NCBI GenBank assembly: GCA_949128115.1
Contig: OX421964.1
Location: forward strand, 2,666,001 to 2,730,000
Direction: 5' to 3'
Source: Anaspis maculata
Lineage: Eukaryota > Arthropoda > Insecta > Coleoptera > Scraptiidae
DNA: 64,000 nt
In this document: positions 25,070-35,914 of the stretch, one piece after another
How the letters are laid out: each line of letters starts with the position of its first letter
Numbering within the stretch: position 1 is the first letter of the stretch
The notes under the pieces: model-generated
The model's database searches: none
Told to the model about the DNA's origin: nothing
What the model saw: the letters and a program-made list of their open reading frames with translations, nothing else
Position numbers and translations under genes: made by a program

Positions 25070-25660
25070 TATGATTCCTGAGCAGAAGTGCTCAGAAATC
25101 TCGTAAATATTTTGAGAAATCCACAGAAATCTTCGAAAGTCCCTAGAAATTCTTCATGGATCTCGTAGCTTCCAAAGTCCCTAGAAATCTCATACAAGTC
25201 TTCGAAAATCTCTAGATATCCCGCAGAAATCTTGAGAAATGCATAGAAATTGGGAATCCTTAAAAAATCCTCAGAAATTCCCACAAAATCTCCCAAAAAT
25301 CCTCGAAAATCCCGTAGGAATCTTAAAAAATCTATAAAAATTGTCAGAACATTTTTAAAAATCCCATATCCAAATTTTCAGGATCTCTTGAGAATTTCCC
25401 AAAACCTCTCGAAATGTTCACAAAAATCCTCAGGAATCATGTATAAATCTCTGGAAATTCTGGAAAATCTTGTAGAAACAGTAATGAACCATGAAGATCT
25501 TCGGAAATCCCGAAGAATCTTGTACAAATTTCTAGAGCTACGTGGAATTTCCTGAACTCCTCAGAAACTTCGTAGAAATTTCCAGAGATGTCTAGAAGTC
25601 TTTAAACATATTACAGAAATTTTGAACACAATAGAAATTTCATACACATTTTCCAGAACA
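25070..25660 (+). repeat. GAAATCC loosely periodic array (copy A, part 1)
   Basis: Words such as AGAAATC, GAAATCCC, CGTAGAAATTTCC and GAAAATCC recur about every 13-16 bp with varied linkers (AGT, CTT, TCTCG). No two units are identical, so it is an old or gene-converted minisatellite. The 75- and 101-codon frames here are repeat translation. Confidence 0.85.
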
Positions 25661-27659
25661 TGAATAAATAATAAATAAATAAATAAATAATTTATTTCAC
25701 TCATTTGACCGAGACAACAGTGTGAGTAATAGTCGGGGAGGAGAAAAGACTATGAGTTACACCTTAATAACACAATTAAACAGATATATAGAACAAATAC
25801 ATACACAAATTCACAACAATGTATACTTATTATTGAACAAGTACAACAAGTACAACAAGTGCCTACCAATCGCAGGCCAAAAACTCACCGATGGAATAAA
25901 AACTTTTGCTAAGGAGCAAGGAATGTACCTCTTTTTTGAAGGAGGTGTAGCTGGTGAGCTTCCTAGCCGCAATCGGCAGCTTGTTAAATAGCCTAACCGT
26001 CATCACAGCTGGACCGCGATCCACTAATGCCAGTCTATGTTGAGGCATCAGCAGCCTGTGTTGAGACCTAAAGCCATACTCACTCACTTCGCGATTGTCA
26101 GTGTGACTGTGTCTGTTTCGATGGACATAACAGACACATGTGAGGATATACAAGGACGTCATCGTCAAGATTCCGAGCTGCTTAAACGGATCGCGGCAGC
26201 TAGTTGATTTACTCTTGAAAGTGACGGTGCGGAGGATCTTCTTCTGAATGAGCAACAGGTCACTGACGTGACTGCTTGACCCCCAGCAAATAATTTCGTA
26301 ACTTAGGGCCGACTGAACGTGCCCGAAATAAAATAGTTCCAGAACATCGAGGGAGACGTTGGAGCGCAAGCGCCACAAAACGAAACACGCAGAAGACAAC
26401 TTGCTGGACAAGTGAGTCACATGTGACTCCCACGACAACCTCTCATCAATCCACACACCAAGGAACTTCATACTTGTACTCTGTCTGACAGAGGCACCGT
26501 CCATTTTGACCAGGAGACTCTGGTCTTTGGTTCTGTTGAAGAAAAGCATCATTTCAGTCTTTGTTTTTTTGAGAAGAAGCCCGTTGCTGGCAGAATACTC
26601 GCCCATCACGGAGACAGCGGCAGTGGCTGCGCGGGACAGGTCAGAAATGTTTGAACAGCTGACAGTGGCAGAAGTATCATCAGCATATTGGGTAACATGA
26701 GCGGAATCTATGTGCAGATCATTGATGAATATCAAAAAAAGCAGAGGCCCCAATATGCTGCCCTGCGGAACGCCAGAAGACACTCGCCCAATCCCAGACA
26801 AGTAAGAGACACCCCCATTTTTGAGAAGCACTCGCTGAGTCCTATCTCTAAGATAGGAAGAAATCCACTCTAGAGGGCGTCCACGTACACCACAGGAAGA
26901 TAGTTTATTCAACAACAGCTGATGATCAACGGTGTCAAATGCACATGACAAGTCAAAAAGAAGCGTCAAAACCTCTTCACCACGATCGAGTACCGACAAA
27001 ACATAATTCTGTAAAGAGAGAATAGCGTCGGCCGTAGAAAAGCCGCGACGGAATCCAAACTGAGTGCTTGAGAGCACCAGCCGAGAATCAAGATAATCAG
27101 ACAGTCTCCAATAAAAAACCTTCTCAAACACCTTCGAAAAAGCCGTCAGCAATGCAATTGGTCTGTAATTAGAGATTTTGCTCCTCTCGCCCTTCTTATA
27201 CACTGGAACAATGTGTGCTACCTTTAGACCTGATGGAAAAATACCGGACTCGAACGAAGAATTGATAACAGAGGCCAGTGGAGTCGATATGAGATGCAAG
27301 ATATGAGCAAGAAGCGAGCCCGGAACCCCATCCCAACCACAAGCATCCTTCCCAGAAACCTCTCCAATGGCCCTCTCAACCTCCAACTCAGACACAGGAG
27401 AGAGAAACATCGAGCCGCAGCCCAAATCCGACGAGGCGGACCCAGTCGAAGCAGTGCCACCCCCACAGCCCGCGAAAGAATTCACAAAATGACCATTAAA
27501 TGTATCGGCCGCTCTCTGAAGGTCGGAATGGGAAATTCCAGCCTCATCCACAAATGGACCAGAGAGATCCCTTTTCTTGGAAGCGCTGCAGGAATCGTTG
27601 AGAATTCGCCACGCCTCTCTAGAAAAATTGTTAGAAGAACGTAGTCTTTCCTCGTAATA
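25661..27659 (-). mobile_element. 5'-truncated non-LTR retrotransposon (LINE)
   Basis: The element lies inside the GAAATCC array, which resumes on both sides. On the minus strand it starts abruptly within the region before the reverse transcriptase at 27659, runs through the open frame to 25863, then a 3' UTR, and ends in an ATTTATTT-type tail (25661-25700). The endonuclease half is missing, the usual result of incomplete target-primed reverse transcription. The long undamaged frame indicates a recent insertion. Confidence 0.9.
25863..27659 (-). CDS. LINE reverse transcriptase (partial ORF2)
   Basis: The frame is open for about 598 codons from the truncation point. The start seen (YYEERLRSSNNFSREAW) is internal to ORF2, not a true start. 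Reverse transcriptase landmarks in order: the A/B region KVAHIVPVYKKGERSKISNY RPIALL, QFGFRRGFSTADAI, FDLSCAFDTVDHQLLLNKL (first catalytic Asp), SGVPQGSILGPLLFLIFIND, the YADD catalytic box, and KFLGVWIDERLSWESHV downstream. The C-terminal part (RRPYWR-type thumb and tail) continues to the stop at 25863. Motif wording fits the Jockey/CR1/L2 group; the exact clade is not certain. It would reverse-transcribe its own RNA at the insertion site, but this copy lacks the endonuclease and should be inactive by itself. Confidence 0.93.
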   Translation of the reverse strand, partial: YYEERLRSSNNFSREAWRILNDSCSASKKRDLSGPFVDEAGISHSDLQRAADTFNGHFVNSFAGCGGGTASTGSASSDLGCGSMFLSPVSELEVERAIGEVSGKDACGWDGVPGSLLAHILHLISTPLASVINSSFESGIFPSGLKVAHIVPVYKKGERSKISNYRPIALLTAFSKVFEKVFYWRLSDYLDSRLVLSSTQFGFRRGFSTADAILSLQNYVLSVLDRGEEVLTLLFDLSCAFDTVDHQLLLNKLSSCGVRGRPLEWISSYLRDRTQRVLLKNGGVSYLSGIGRVSSGVPQGSILGPLLFLIFINDLHIDSAHVTQYADDTSATVSCSNISDLSRAATAAVSVMGEYSASNGLLLKKTKTEMMLFFNRTKDQSLLVKMDGASVRQSTSMKFLGVWIDERLSWESHVTHLSSKLSSACFVLWRLRSNVSLDVLELFYFGHVQSALSYEIICWGSSSHVSDLLLIQKKILRTVTFKSKSTSCRDPFKQLGILTMTSLYILTCVCYVHRNRHSHTDNREVSEYGFRSQHRLLMPQHRLALVDRGPAVMTVRLFNKLPIAARKLTSYTSFKKEVHSLLLSKSFYSIGEFLACDW

Positions 27660-28085
27660 GTTCTTTAGAACTCCTTACATATTTCCAGAAATCTTTGAAA
27701 ATTTCCGGTGATCCCGTAAAAATCTTTGAAAATCCCTAAAAAATCTTGTAGGAATCTTCAGAAATCCTTACAAACTCTTCAGAAAAATGTAGAAATCCTT
27801 AGAAATCCAGAACGAACCTTTAGAAATCCGTAGAGATCCCGTAGAAATGTACAGATATCCCTTGAAATTCTACCAGGAGGTTTCAGAAATTTCGTTGATA
27901 TAATTTTTAGTATGTACTCCTGTAGAAATCTCTAGAAATCTCTAGAGTATCCTCAAAAGTCTCTTGGGAATCTTAAGGAGTCCCTAGAATTATAATACAT
28001 ACAAATCTTCATGAATTTCTCGACATTTTTCAGAAATAATTGAGATATCCATAAGAATTTTTGAGACTCCTCAACATAATTCGAA
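27660..28085 (+). repeat. GAAATCC array (copy A, part 2)
   Basis: The array continues after the LINE: GAAATCTTTGAAAATTTCC, GATCCCGTAAAAATC and GAAATCCTTAGAAATCC words. Confidence 0.85.
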
Positions 28086-28093
28086 AGCTCCGA

Positions 28094-28290
28094 CGGCCCC
28101 GTGGCGCAGGCGGTCGAACGGCTGCCTGCGACGCGGAAGTCCCGGGTTCGATTCCCGGTGAAAAGTCTGGGTGTCGTGTTGTCCAAAATTTGCACTTTTC
28201 AGGGTTTGTATAGTTGATTAATAAACGGGCAAACTCCTATGGCCAGAAAAAGCCGATAAGGAGAAGAACATTTATTTTATTTCATTATAA
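28094..28290 (+). mobile_element. tRNA-derived SINE, copy 1
   Basis: A tRNA-like head has an A box (GTGGCGCAGGCGG, about 28101) and a B box (GGTTCGATTCC, 28145-28155). There is no folded acceptor stem and the sequence continues into a body ending CCTATGGCC...GCCGATAAGGAGAA, then an AT-rich ATTTATTTTATTT tail. A second copy on the minus strand (41610-41782) shares the head boxes and the TATGGCC...CGATAAGGAGAA tail. It is inserted in element A. Confidence 0.85.
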
Positions 28291-28407
28291 AAAGAAAAAG
28301 GGAGATCGACTTTTTTCTTCGTTTTAAACTCGACATGACCATAATTAATGACATTTCAGAACAAATTCTGATCGATGCGATAAGGATTTTACACAAACAT
28401 ATTTATA

Positions 28408-29111
28408 CAGGGTGATTCACAACTTATGACTTTCCTTTCAAGGGGTTATGGGGCCCCAAAAACTTGACTCCATGTGCTTGAAAATAATTCAAAAAGCTAT
28501 ATGGTTTACGAGGAAAAAAATTATGAAAATTTGCCAAACATATGTGGGACTGATGGGTTTATTTTTCTATCTGTTGATGAGACATACGATTCAACAATAG
28601 TTCAACGATGAGCGAAAATGTTTCTATGTAAACACTCCTCCTTTAGCAATAATCGGAGGTAAAAATAAATAATTTGTCAGTGTCAACCTCAACTGATGAT
28701 GCCTCGACTTACTCCCTTTCCTCGTCTCTTTGTCCATTACATAAGGTGAGGACCCTTATGTTTGGTTGATGGTCGCAATCATCCACTTGGGTTACCTATC
28801 TAACTGTATTTGTACCCGCTACTTGTAAATTTCAGTCGAATAGGTAATAATAATGGTCAACTAACGTCATTCTGGACAATAATACCTTATTATCGATCAA
28901 CCATTATTGAGTATGTTTGTTTCCATAGTACCAGATTAGAATTATCCACGTGAGGCATTGCATCGGCGATCCCCAAAATTTTCTTCGATGTTGAGTTCAA
29001 ATAAGTCAATATTTCAGGATTTTTTTTTAACTTTTTTCCCTCAGAAATAGTTTTTCTGGCACATCCTGAGCTCACCCGTGAAAGGAAAGTCACAAGTTGT
29101 GAATCACCCTG
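28408..29111. mobile_element. CAGGGTG palindromic element 2, TA target
   Basis: Ends CAGGGTGATTCACAACTT and its mirror are flanked by TA (28406-28407, 29112-29113). The outer arms (GACTTTCCTTTCA...TGAAAGGAAAGTC) are inverted. It shares the first 12 bp (CAGGGTGATTCA) with the element at 23734 but the interior differs. Non-autonomous. Confidence 0.85.
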
Positions 29112-29261
29112 TATATAATATGCTATATTCATGGTCATCTTTTAACTTTGTACATTTTACATTTTCCCAGTGGATTGATCGGTATGCTGTGTACTATTGC
29201 AACCCGAAGTAAACGGGCCGCCCACTTTGAATTAAGTTTTCTCTCTCTCTTTATTTGAAAA

Positions 29262-29700
29262 CTCCCCCATCTCGTAGACATTTTTGGAGATCCCTGGAAA
29301 TCCGTAGATATCTCCAAAAATTCATAGATATTCTCAGAAATCTTGGAAATTTTGAATATCCCGTGCGAATCGTTAGAAATTACTAAATATCCCGTAGAAA
29401 TCCTAACAAATTTCTAGAAGTTTTTGTAAAAATATCTAGGATAACGTAGATATATCTAGAAATACCATAAAAATCCCTAGATATTACATAAAATCTCCAA
29501 AACTGCTCAGAAATTCCCAGAAATCCTTGAATATCTCATGGAGGCGTTTTTGTAATCCCTAAGAAACCCTAGAAATATTAGGTGATCCATGAAAATTATC
29601 GGTAATCTTCAGAAAGCCTCGAAACTCCAAAATTGTCGTAGACATCCCTAGAAATCCCATAGAAAACTCTGGAAATCCTCATAAATCCTCAAAAGAATTG
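29262..29700 (+). repeat. GAAATCC array (copy A, part 3)
   Basis: Final array segment before the right end of copy A, with GGAAATCCGTAGATATC, GAAATCCTAACAAATTTC and similar words. Confidence 0.85.
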
Positions 29701-30074
29701 GTTATTAAGAATAAGTGAATCACGTTACTTACAATGTTATTTAAGTAAATGGAAACATTTCGTAGATTGCAGGAGATTTCCGGTAATTCATGAAATAATT
29801 GAAAGTTTCATGTAACTTACAAAAATTACATGAATTCAATTATTTATATAAATAACGCATGATTTCACGTGCTTGGTAATTTTACGGTCAATTTACAGTA
29901 ATTAATGTAAATTGATTGCAAATTGCAAATTGAAAAATTACAATTTACATCCGTGGGGGTAGTATTTTGGCAGGATTTATACTCTATATTAAAATAGGAA
30001 CTGTTAACCTTCCCCTCAAATAACAACTCTATTTTTAATTTTGGATCAAAAGTCCTTAAAATAGACGCGCTAGT

Positions 30075-30347
30075 TAACAGTGTGACTCTACATCCCATTG
30101 AGGAACTTGGCCTACAAAGCGGAAGGTTGGAGCTTCCGTTCTTTGTGTTCACCACCCGGTTGTCGCGGACCCCTGGAGGCTCAAGGTGATGTGCTGGACG
30201 CAGGTACCCAATTATTTATAGCGACCTGGTTGACCGCTTGCCGAAAAGGTTACGACGGCGGTAAATTTTTCATTACTGCCGGCGCGTGGTATCGAACTCA
30301 CTACCTTTAGGTTCGCAGCCCAACGCTTCAACCGCTAGGCATACAGT
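30075..30347 (-). mobile_element. tRNA-derived SINE-like element
   Basis: On the minus strand, ATGCCTAGCGGTTGAAGCG (A-box-like) is followed by GAGTTCGATACC (B box, 30299-30288) at a tRNA-like distance, then about 200 bp of non-tRNA body. It differs from the SINE at 28094. The 3' limit is uncertain. Confidence 0.6.
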
Positions 30348-32780
30348 GAACAATTTGAGAACGCGAGAAATGGCGCAATTAGGATTTTCATGTAGATAAA
30401 TTAATCCATAAAATTTTGTAAATCTCACAATCATCATCGATGATCATAACGACCATCAAACGACAGGCTCAAAATTTTGCAGCCCCAAGCGGTAGTCGCG
30501 GAAGAGATAAAATCGTAAACGGAAAAAATTAAGACGAGTATTGCTGCCACCAGACGATGACGTTATTGAAACCTTCCTCGAATCGGTTTCGATATAAAGC
30601 ACCCTCCAGTTTTATGGTAACCTGAAAAATCTTATAGGCGCGTTTATAATGTATCACTTATCAGAAAACCAATTCAGAACACTCCGATGATATTGTTTCT
30701 GAAGCTTTTTTTAAAAAGCTCTGGCTTTTCCCGAGCGATCCATCATGTCGCTGCAGCTTTGGACATGGCTTATCGAACGGCATTAAAGCTTTTATTGTTC
30801 ATATAAACTAAAACTGGTGCTGGTCCTTAACTTAAATGCCCGGTAAATCAAAATTTTTACGGTAGGTGCTTAAAACTGCATACAGAAAATGCGGTTTGTT
30901 TTTATGGGATGCATCCTAACCCCAACAAGTCGCCAGTGTTATAGTCTCTAAAACGTGACGAGAAAACGTCATCTTATGACACTTCACGTGTCACGAACAG
31001 AATATATTCCAACTTATTAAAAAAGGCTCAGGTCTCTAAATAGCTGCTGAATCGAATCGAGTGTTCCGAAGTCACACTTCTGACGTCTTGTAGCGAGCAT
31101 TGTAACTTGGAGGCCTAGATTTTATGAATATTTAAACCGTCAGATACAAATTTCTGCACTTCGAAAGTACTTCAACGTTCGTAAGGTGCTGAGTTGTTAG
31201 AAATGAATATTTTGTCGGAAATCTGCATTGTTAGATCATAAGGACCAATTCTGTATCAAACCCGTTAAAATCTAAAGTTCGTTGAAAAACCTCTAGCCAG
31301 TCTTGAAGCCAGTTTCTGATTATACGTAAAGTTGCAGCCTCATAAAACTTTACACCGACGGCGATCGAGTGGCCTTGCTAATTCAGTTTTGACGTAATTT
31401 TGAATGAGCATGGCCACACGATTGTCAGCGGTGTAAACATTTATGAGGCCGCAACTGTACCTATAGATTATAGATGTGATTCAAATATCATCATTCAGTG
31501 ATTGGTCAATACCTAAGTGAAGTTTTTTTTTTCTCAAATTTAGTCCTATTGGGGATAGGAGTAATCGAAAAATGCGTTCTTAGTGCCTCTTTTTCATCGC
31601 ACTTCTTTGTCTACACGTCCACCAGCTTCGCATCCTCAATCCGCCGATTAGAGTCTCGATAAGTTCTCATTCGCAATAAGAATGATCGATTTTACTAATT
31701 CAACGAATTTCTCCGAAAGCCGGCCTCGAAGGGCAAATAAGCTCTTCATGTTGTTAATTAATTTGCGGAATTGGCACGCGAAATCTCTCTCTCTCTGGTC
31801 GCTCTTATTGAACTTGGCTATCGTCTGGATCTTTCTGTCTATAAGCTTTTAGCTACTATGGCAACACAGTGAATAGCGTAGTAGCAGTACTGAATACAAT
31901 GATGCAGTCGTTCGGCTGCTGGCAGCAATAACGGCAGCCTGTCGAGCTTCTAAATCAAATTAATGTTCGATGGTCAGTCTCGCAGGAGATTAAATTCTCA
32001 GCTAATTGGAATAATTATTCAACTGCGCCAAGTTTTGTTCCTTGATGATGCCAGGATTAACTCCTTCGACTGTCAGTAATTCACAGTGTGATCCAGGTTT
32101 TGGTAGACCTAGACTAATTTTATATGTCGAGAGAGGATCAAAAACGAAGTGGAAACGCCCAAAGAAGTAGATACCTTCTTGAAATGCATATTAACAAAGT
32201 TATAGACCCTCAAATCTGATGAACAATAGAAATTTTTTTGTAAATGACTTTTGAGCCACTTCATTTGGTATTTTAAGTAATTATTATACTTTTTGGGGTG
32301 AGCACTAGGCATTAAGCATCAATTTTTTCTACAGTTAGTCTTTATTATGCTAGAACGCAAAAAGTTCCGTGCGAATTAATTGGAAACGCAACACAGTTTG
32401 GGCGTGTGAAAAAGAAAGAGTGATCATAGCAAAAAGCTGTGAGGGTCGAGCTGAGAGTTTGTTTGATGATTATATAAAAGCAAACTGCCTGGTAAAAAGT
32501 GGGAGGAATTGGTACAGAAAGAAAGCAAGCACCGCCAAATTAACCATCGGGGTGTTAGTAGCAGATAGGTTTTTTTTGTGGGTGGATTTACGGTTGCGGG
32601 TTGCGGAATTAGGAGACAGTCTGAATTGCTTGTTTTATTCATGTGCAAACACCTAGTTTTATTGGCAACACAAGAATAATCCTTACAGTGGCTATTGCTA
32701 TTCTAGTAGGTCTAGTGATTTTGAGAGAAGTCACGTCTTTTTCATAAATGCTGTGTCAAAAACTGTAATATTGATGAATT
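30348..32780. other. Unassigned sequence
   Basis: No gene recognised. A CTCTCTCTCT tract lies near 31785. A short palindrome at 31317-31470 is listed separately. This is one of the least repetitive stretches, so it could hold regulatory DNA. Confidence 0.35.
31317..31470. repeat. Short palindrome, about 150 bp
   Basis: Left arm AGTTGCAGCCTCATAAAACT (about 31331) through GATCGAGTGGCC, and right arm GGCCACACGATTG through TTATGAGGCCGCAACT (about 31440), are imperfect inverted repeats. It is a probable small MITE; no target duplication was seen. Confidence 0.6.
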
Positions 32781-32949
32781 ACTCGGATGTAAATTGTATT
32801 TTTTTAATTTGTAAATTACATTCATGACTGTAAAATAACCGTGAAAGTACCAAGCACGTGAATCATGCGTTATTCATGTGAATAATTGAATTTCTATAAT
32901 TTATGTAAGTTACATGAAACTTTCAATAATTTCATAAATTTTGAATATC

Positions 32950-33889
32950 TCGCTATAGGCGATTTACATTTAAAAAACGCCACCTGGTGCAGAGCTTGGT
33001 ACTTGTTCGTGCAGGGATTTTTTTGAAAGGAACACATACTCGGACGTCTAGTAGCCTAGGCAGGCACTAGTAGATACCTACAATACTCACATCAATGACA
33101 TAGAATTTGACAACTAACCCGTAAGGGAACCAAACGACGACAGGTTGAAATTTGTGAAAACCACACGTCTGATTTTGGCGGAGTATTTTTTCTTTAAATT
33201 TTTGTCAGCGCATCTCAAGTTGACGATGGGAAATTTCCAAAATTTCTGCTGAATTTGAGGGCATTTTTCAATAATTCATAATTCATTCCAATTTTTCCCA
33301 GAGAATTGACATTTTAAATAATTCGTTCCAGTTTCTTGATACGTTTTTGCGGCGAAAACTCGGCTTTTCGGGCAGAGTTTCGAGGAATTCAGTGTGAAAT
33401 GCCGACCGGGGGGCTTCAGGGGCCACGTGTCGTCCAGTGCAGGCCATTCGGTGGGGCTTTCCTTGAAATGTTGCCGAAAAATGTTGAAATTGGAGCACGG
33501 CCCGGCCGATCTGACAGGAACGTCAATTAACGCTCTCGGTTTTGGGGAACTCAACACCTCGGGGCATTTCAACAGTGCTTTTGGAACGAAATTGATCAAG
33601 TCAGCGTGGGAAATTAAACCGTGGTCTCGACAAGACTTTCCAGCGTCCATCAGCCACAAAACACAAGAGCCATCTCCAGATTCGACGACACTTTGATCAC
33701 ATTTCGCAGGCCGGCTCCGGTGCTGACGAGGTAATTTCACCGATACAGGCGAAATGGGGGAACCAAAAGGCGATTGGAGAAGGCACTCATAGTTTCCACA
33801 CTAGGGGCCGATTTTTATTGGCTCCACATTTCGAGGAAGGGCTTCTCTTGTTGTCCATACCATTTAATACTAACTTTTCGTAACACCTA
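32950..33889. other. Inserted or unassigned segment within copy B
   Basis: About 0.94 kb without GAAATCC words, more GC-rich around 33350-33740. The minus strand has an open frame of 154 codons (33740-33276) with no motif I recognise, and overlapping frames on the plus strand are also open. I cannot tell whether it is coding. Confidence 0.3.
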
Positions 33890-34928
33890 ACGGATTACGA
33901 AAAGGCTTTTATGAGATATTCAAGGATTTCTGAGAATTTCTAAGCAGTTCCAAAGATTCTACAAAGTATCTGGGGATTTTCAAGTAATTTCTAGGTATTT
34001 CTGCGACATTTCCAAAAGCTTCTACAGATTTTTCAGGATTTATATGGGATAAATAATCTTCCACGATTTGTACGGGATAAATAGTTTTCCACGATTTGTA
34101 CGGGATTTTGAAAACTTTCGATGATTTTTAATTGGAGGAACTTCTTTTAATGTTGAAAATGAAGAATGGGCCCTTTTTCCTTGAATATTGAATAGGATTT
34201 CTAAGAATTTCTATGAATTTTTGAAATCTCTGCGAGGTTTCTAGAGATTTCCCAAATTGTCCACGAGATTTTGTAGCAGTTTCCAAAAAATGTTGATTCC
34301 CAAGAATTTCCATGGATATCTCAATTATTTCTACAAGATTTCTAAAAATTAATCAAAACTTGAAGATTTGTATCACATTTCTGAGGATTCCTCAAGATTT
34401 TTACGGGATTTTTGAAAAATTCCTAGAGATTTCTGAACATTCCTCCAAGATTACTAAAGATATCTACGAAATTTCTGAAAATTCCTGTTGGAATTTCTAG
34501 GGATCTCCATACATTTCTACGGGATCTCTACGAATTGCTAACGATTCGTTTAAGATTTCTAGAGATATCGGATTTTTTTTTACGGAATTTGTACGGATTT
34601 TTGAAGATTTCTACAAGATTTCTAGAGATTCCCAAAGATTTTTACGAAGTTACTAGGGATTTTTAGGGATTTCTGAAAACGTGTAGGGAGTTTTGAGATC
34701 AAGGATGTGTACGTAATTTGTATTGTGTTCAAGATTATTACGGACAGAATGGAGATTTGTATGAAATTTTTGGTTTCCAAGATTTCTATGAAATTTTCAA
34801 AGACTCCCAGAGATCAGATCTCTAGAAATTTTTACGAGATTTCCAAGGATGTCAGGGAAGTTCACGGAGTTCTGGAAATTTCTGCAAGATCCTTCGGGAT
34901 TTCCAAAGGTTTTCACGGTTCATTACAA
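33890..34928 (-). repeat. GGATTTC array (copy B, part 1)
   Basis: Reverse-complement form of the GAAATCC array: GGGATTTTTGAAAAATTCC, ATTTCTACAAGATTTC and CTAGAGATTTC words every 13-16 bp. Confidence 0.85.
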
Positions 34929-35912
34929 AGGACCCCGCACGATTCCTATGGAAAATGGGTGTCGGTCAAATTCCCTAATTTTTTAATATTTTGTAGCCCA
35001 ATTTGACACGAGCCAAAATCCGTCGTCTGTTACAAAAAAAAATTGACATTTTTTTTCTATAAGGGGTTGAAGATGGGTAATTTCAAGGTAAAGAAATATG
35101 TTCCCACGTAAGTGAGAACATTTCAACGTCCTTTATAACATATATGGCTCATGACAATTTTCTTTTTCTTATGTGAAAAAATCAACCCCCTCCCTTACCC
35201 CCAACCCCTACTTGTGAGTATCAAATTCGAAATTACGTTTGAAAGTCATGCAGATGGTTCTATTTTGTCGAATTATGAATTTTGGCACAAATTATTGTTC
35301 CAACCCCCAAATAGGGGGTGGGGTTGAATAAAAAACCATCGGTCAATTCGGCTGAATTTCTGATATTGTGCTCAATCAGTTACGCTGAACAAGATGACCA
35401 AAGGAAAACTCATTCGTATGACCAGTTTCCACCCCATGGAGGGTTGAAGTTGACTATAATGAAGCATAAAACATTCTTCCATGTCATAAACCAAATGAAT
35501 GAAAATAGTGAACTTTCATATCGTCTTGTTATGTAATAACAATAATTTGTGCCAAAATTCATAATTCGACAAAATAGAACCATCTGCATGACTTTCAAAC
35601 GTAATTTCGAATTTGATACTTACAAGTAGGGGTTGGGGGTGAGGGATGGGGTTGATTTTTTCACAAAAGAAAAAGGGAATTGTCATGAGTCATATGTGTT
35701 AGAAAGGACGTTGAAATGTTCTCACTCACGTTGAAACATATTTTTTTACCTTGAAATAACCAATCTTCAACCCCTTATACACAAAAATCTGTCCATTTTT
35801 TTGGGTAACGGACGATGGTTTTTGGCTCGTGTCGAATTGGGCTACAACATATAAAAAAATTAGAGAATTTGACCGAGACCCATTTTCCATAAGAATCGTG
35901 CGGAGTCCTTTT
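34929..35912. repeat. Palindromic element, about 1 kb, inside copy B
   Basis: Left arm 34929-35306 and right arm 35540-35912 are mirrors: GGACCCCGCACGATTCCTAT with its complement near 35900, AGCCCAATTTGACACGAGCC with its complement near 35840, and AAGTCATGCAGATGGTTCTA with its complement near 35580. The 230-bp centre is unpaired. The GGATTTC array resumes on both sides. Confidence 0.85.
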
Positions 35913-35914
35913 TG

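Larger units (their letters stand above)
23624..29955 (+). mobile_element. GAAATCC-array element, copy A (interrupted)
   Basis: The left end is at about 23624 (GTGATGTGTAATTACG). It is followed by a conserved leader (TTTCAGTCACTTACAAATTT, TGTCATTTATGTAATTATTG, then AGGTTAGTGATATCTCTGCT after an insertion), the GAAATCC array, and a conserved right end (CGTAGATTGCAGGAGATTTC, ATAACGCATGATTTCACGTG, ACATCCGTG at 29955). The same leader and tail occur in copies B and C. The ends are imperfect inverted repeats built around GATGTAAATT. It is interrupted by two CAGGGTG palindromes, a LINE and a SINE. No protein of its own is seen. The class is unknown. Confidence 0.7.

Noticed and set aside
26506..26873. 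Plus-strand frames opposite the LINE
   Set aside because: They are shadows of the minus-strand reverse transcriptase.
28094..28170. Possible functional tRNA gene
   Set aside because: A and B boxes are present, but there is no paired acceptor stem and the sequence continues into a SINE body shared with the copy at 41.7 kb.
25070..29700. CRISPR-like or satellite array
   Set aside because: Repeat words are short, diverged and without fixed spacers, and the setting is an insect genome.
33276..33740. 154-codon minus-strand frame as a gene
   Set aside because: No motif, no clear splice context, and overlapping frames on the other strand are open because of local GC content. Left as unassigned.
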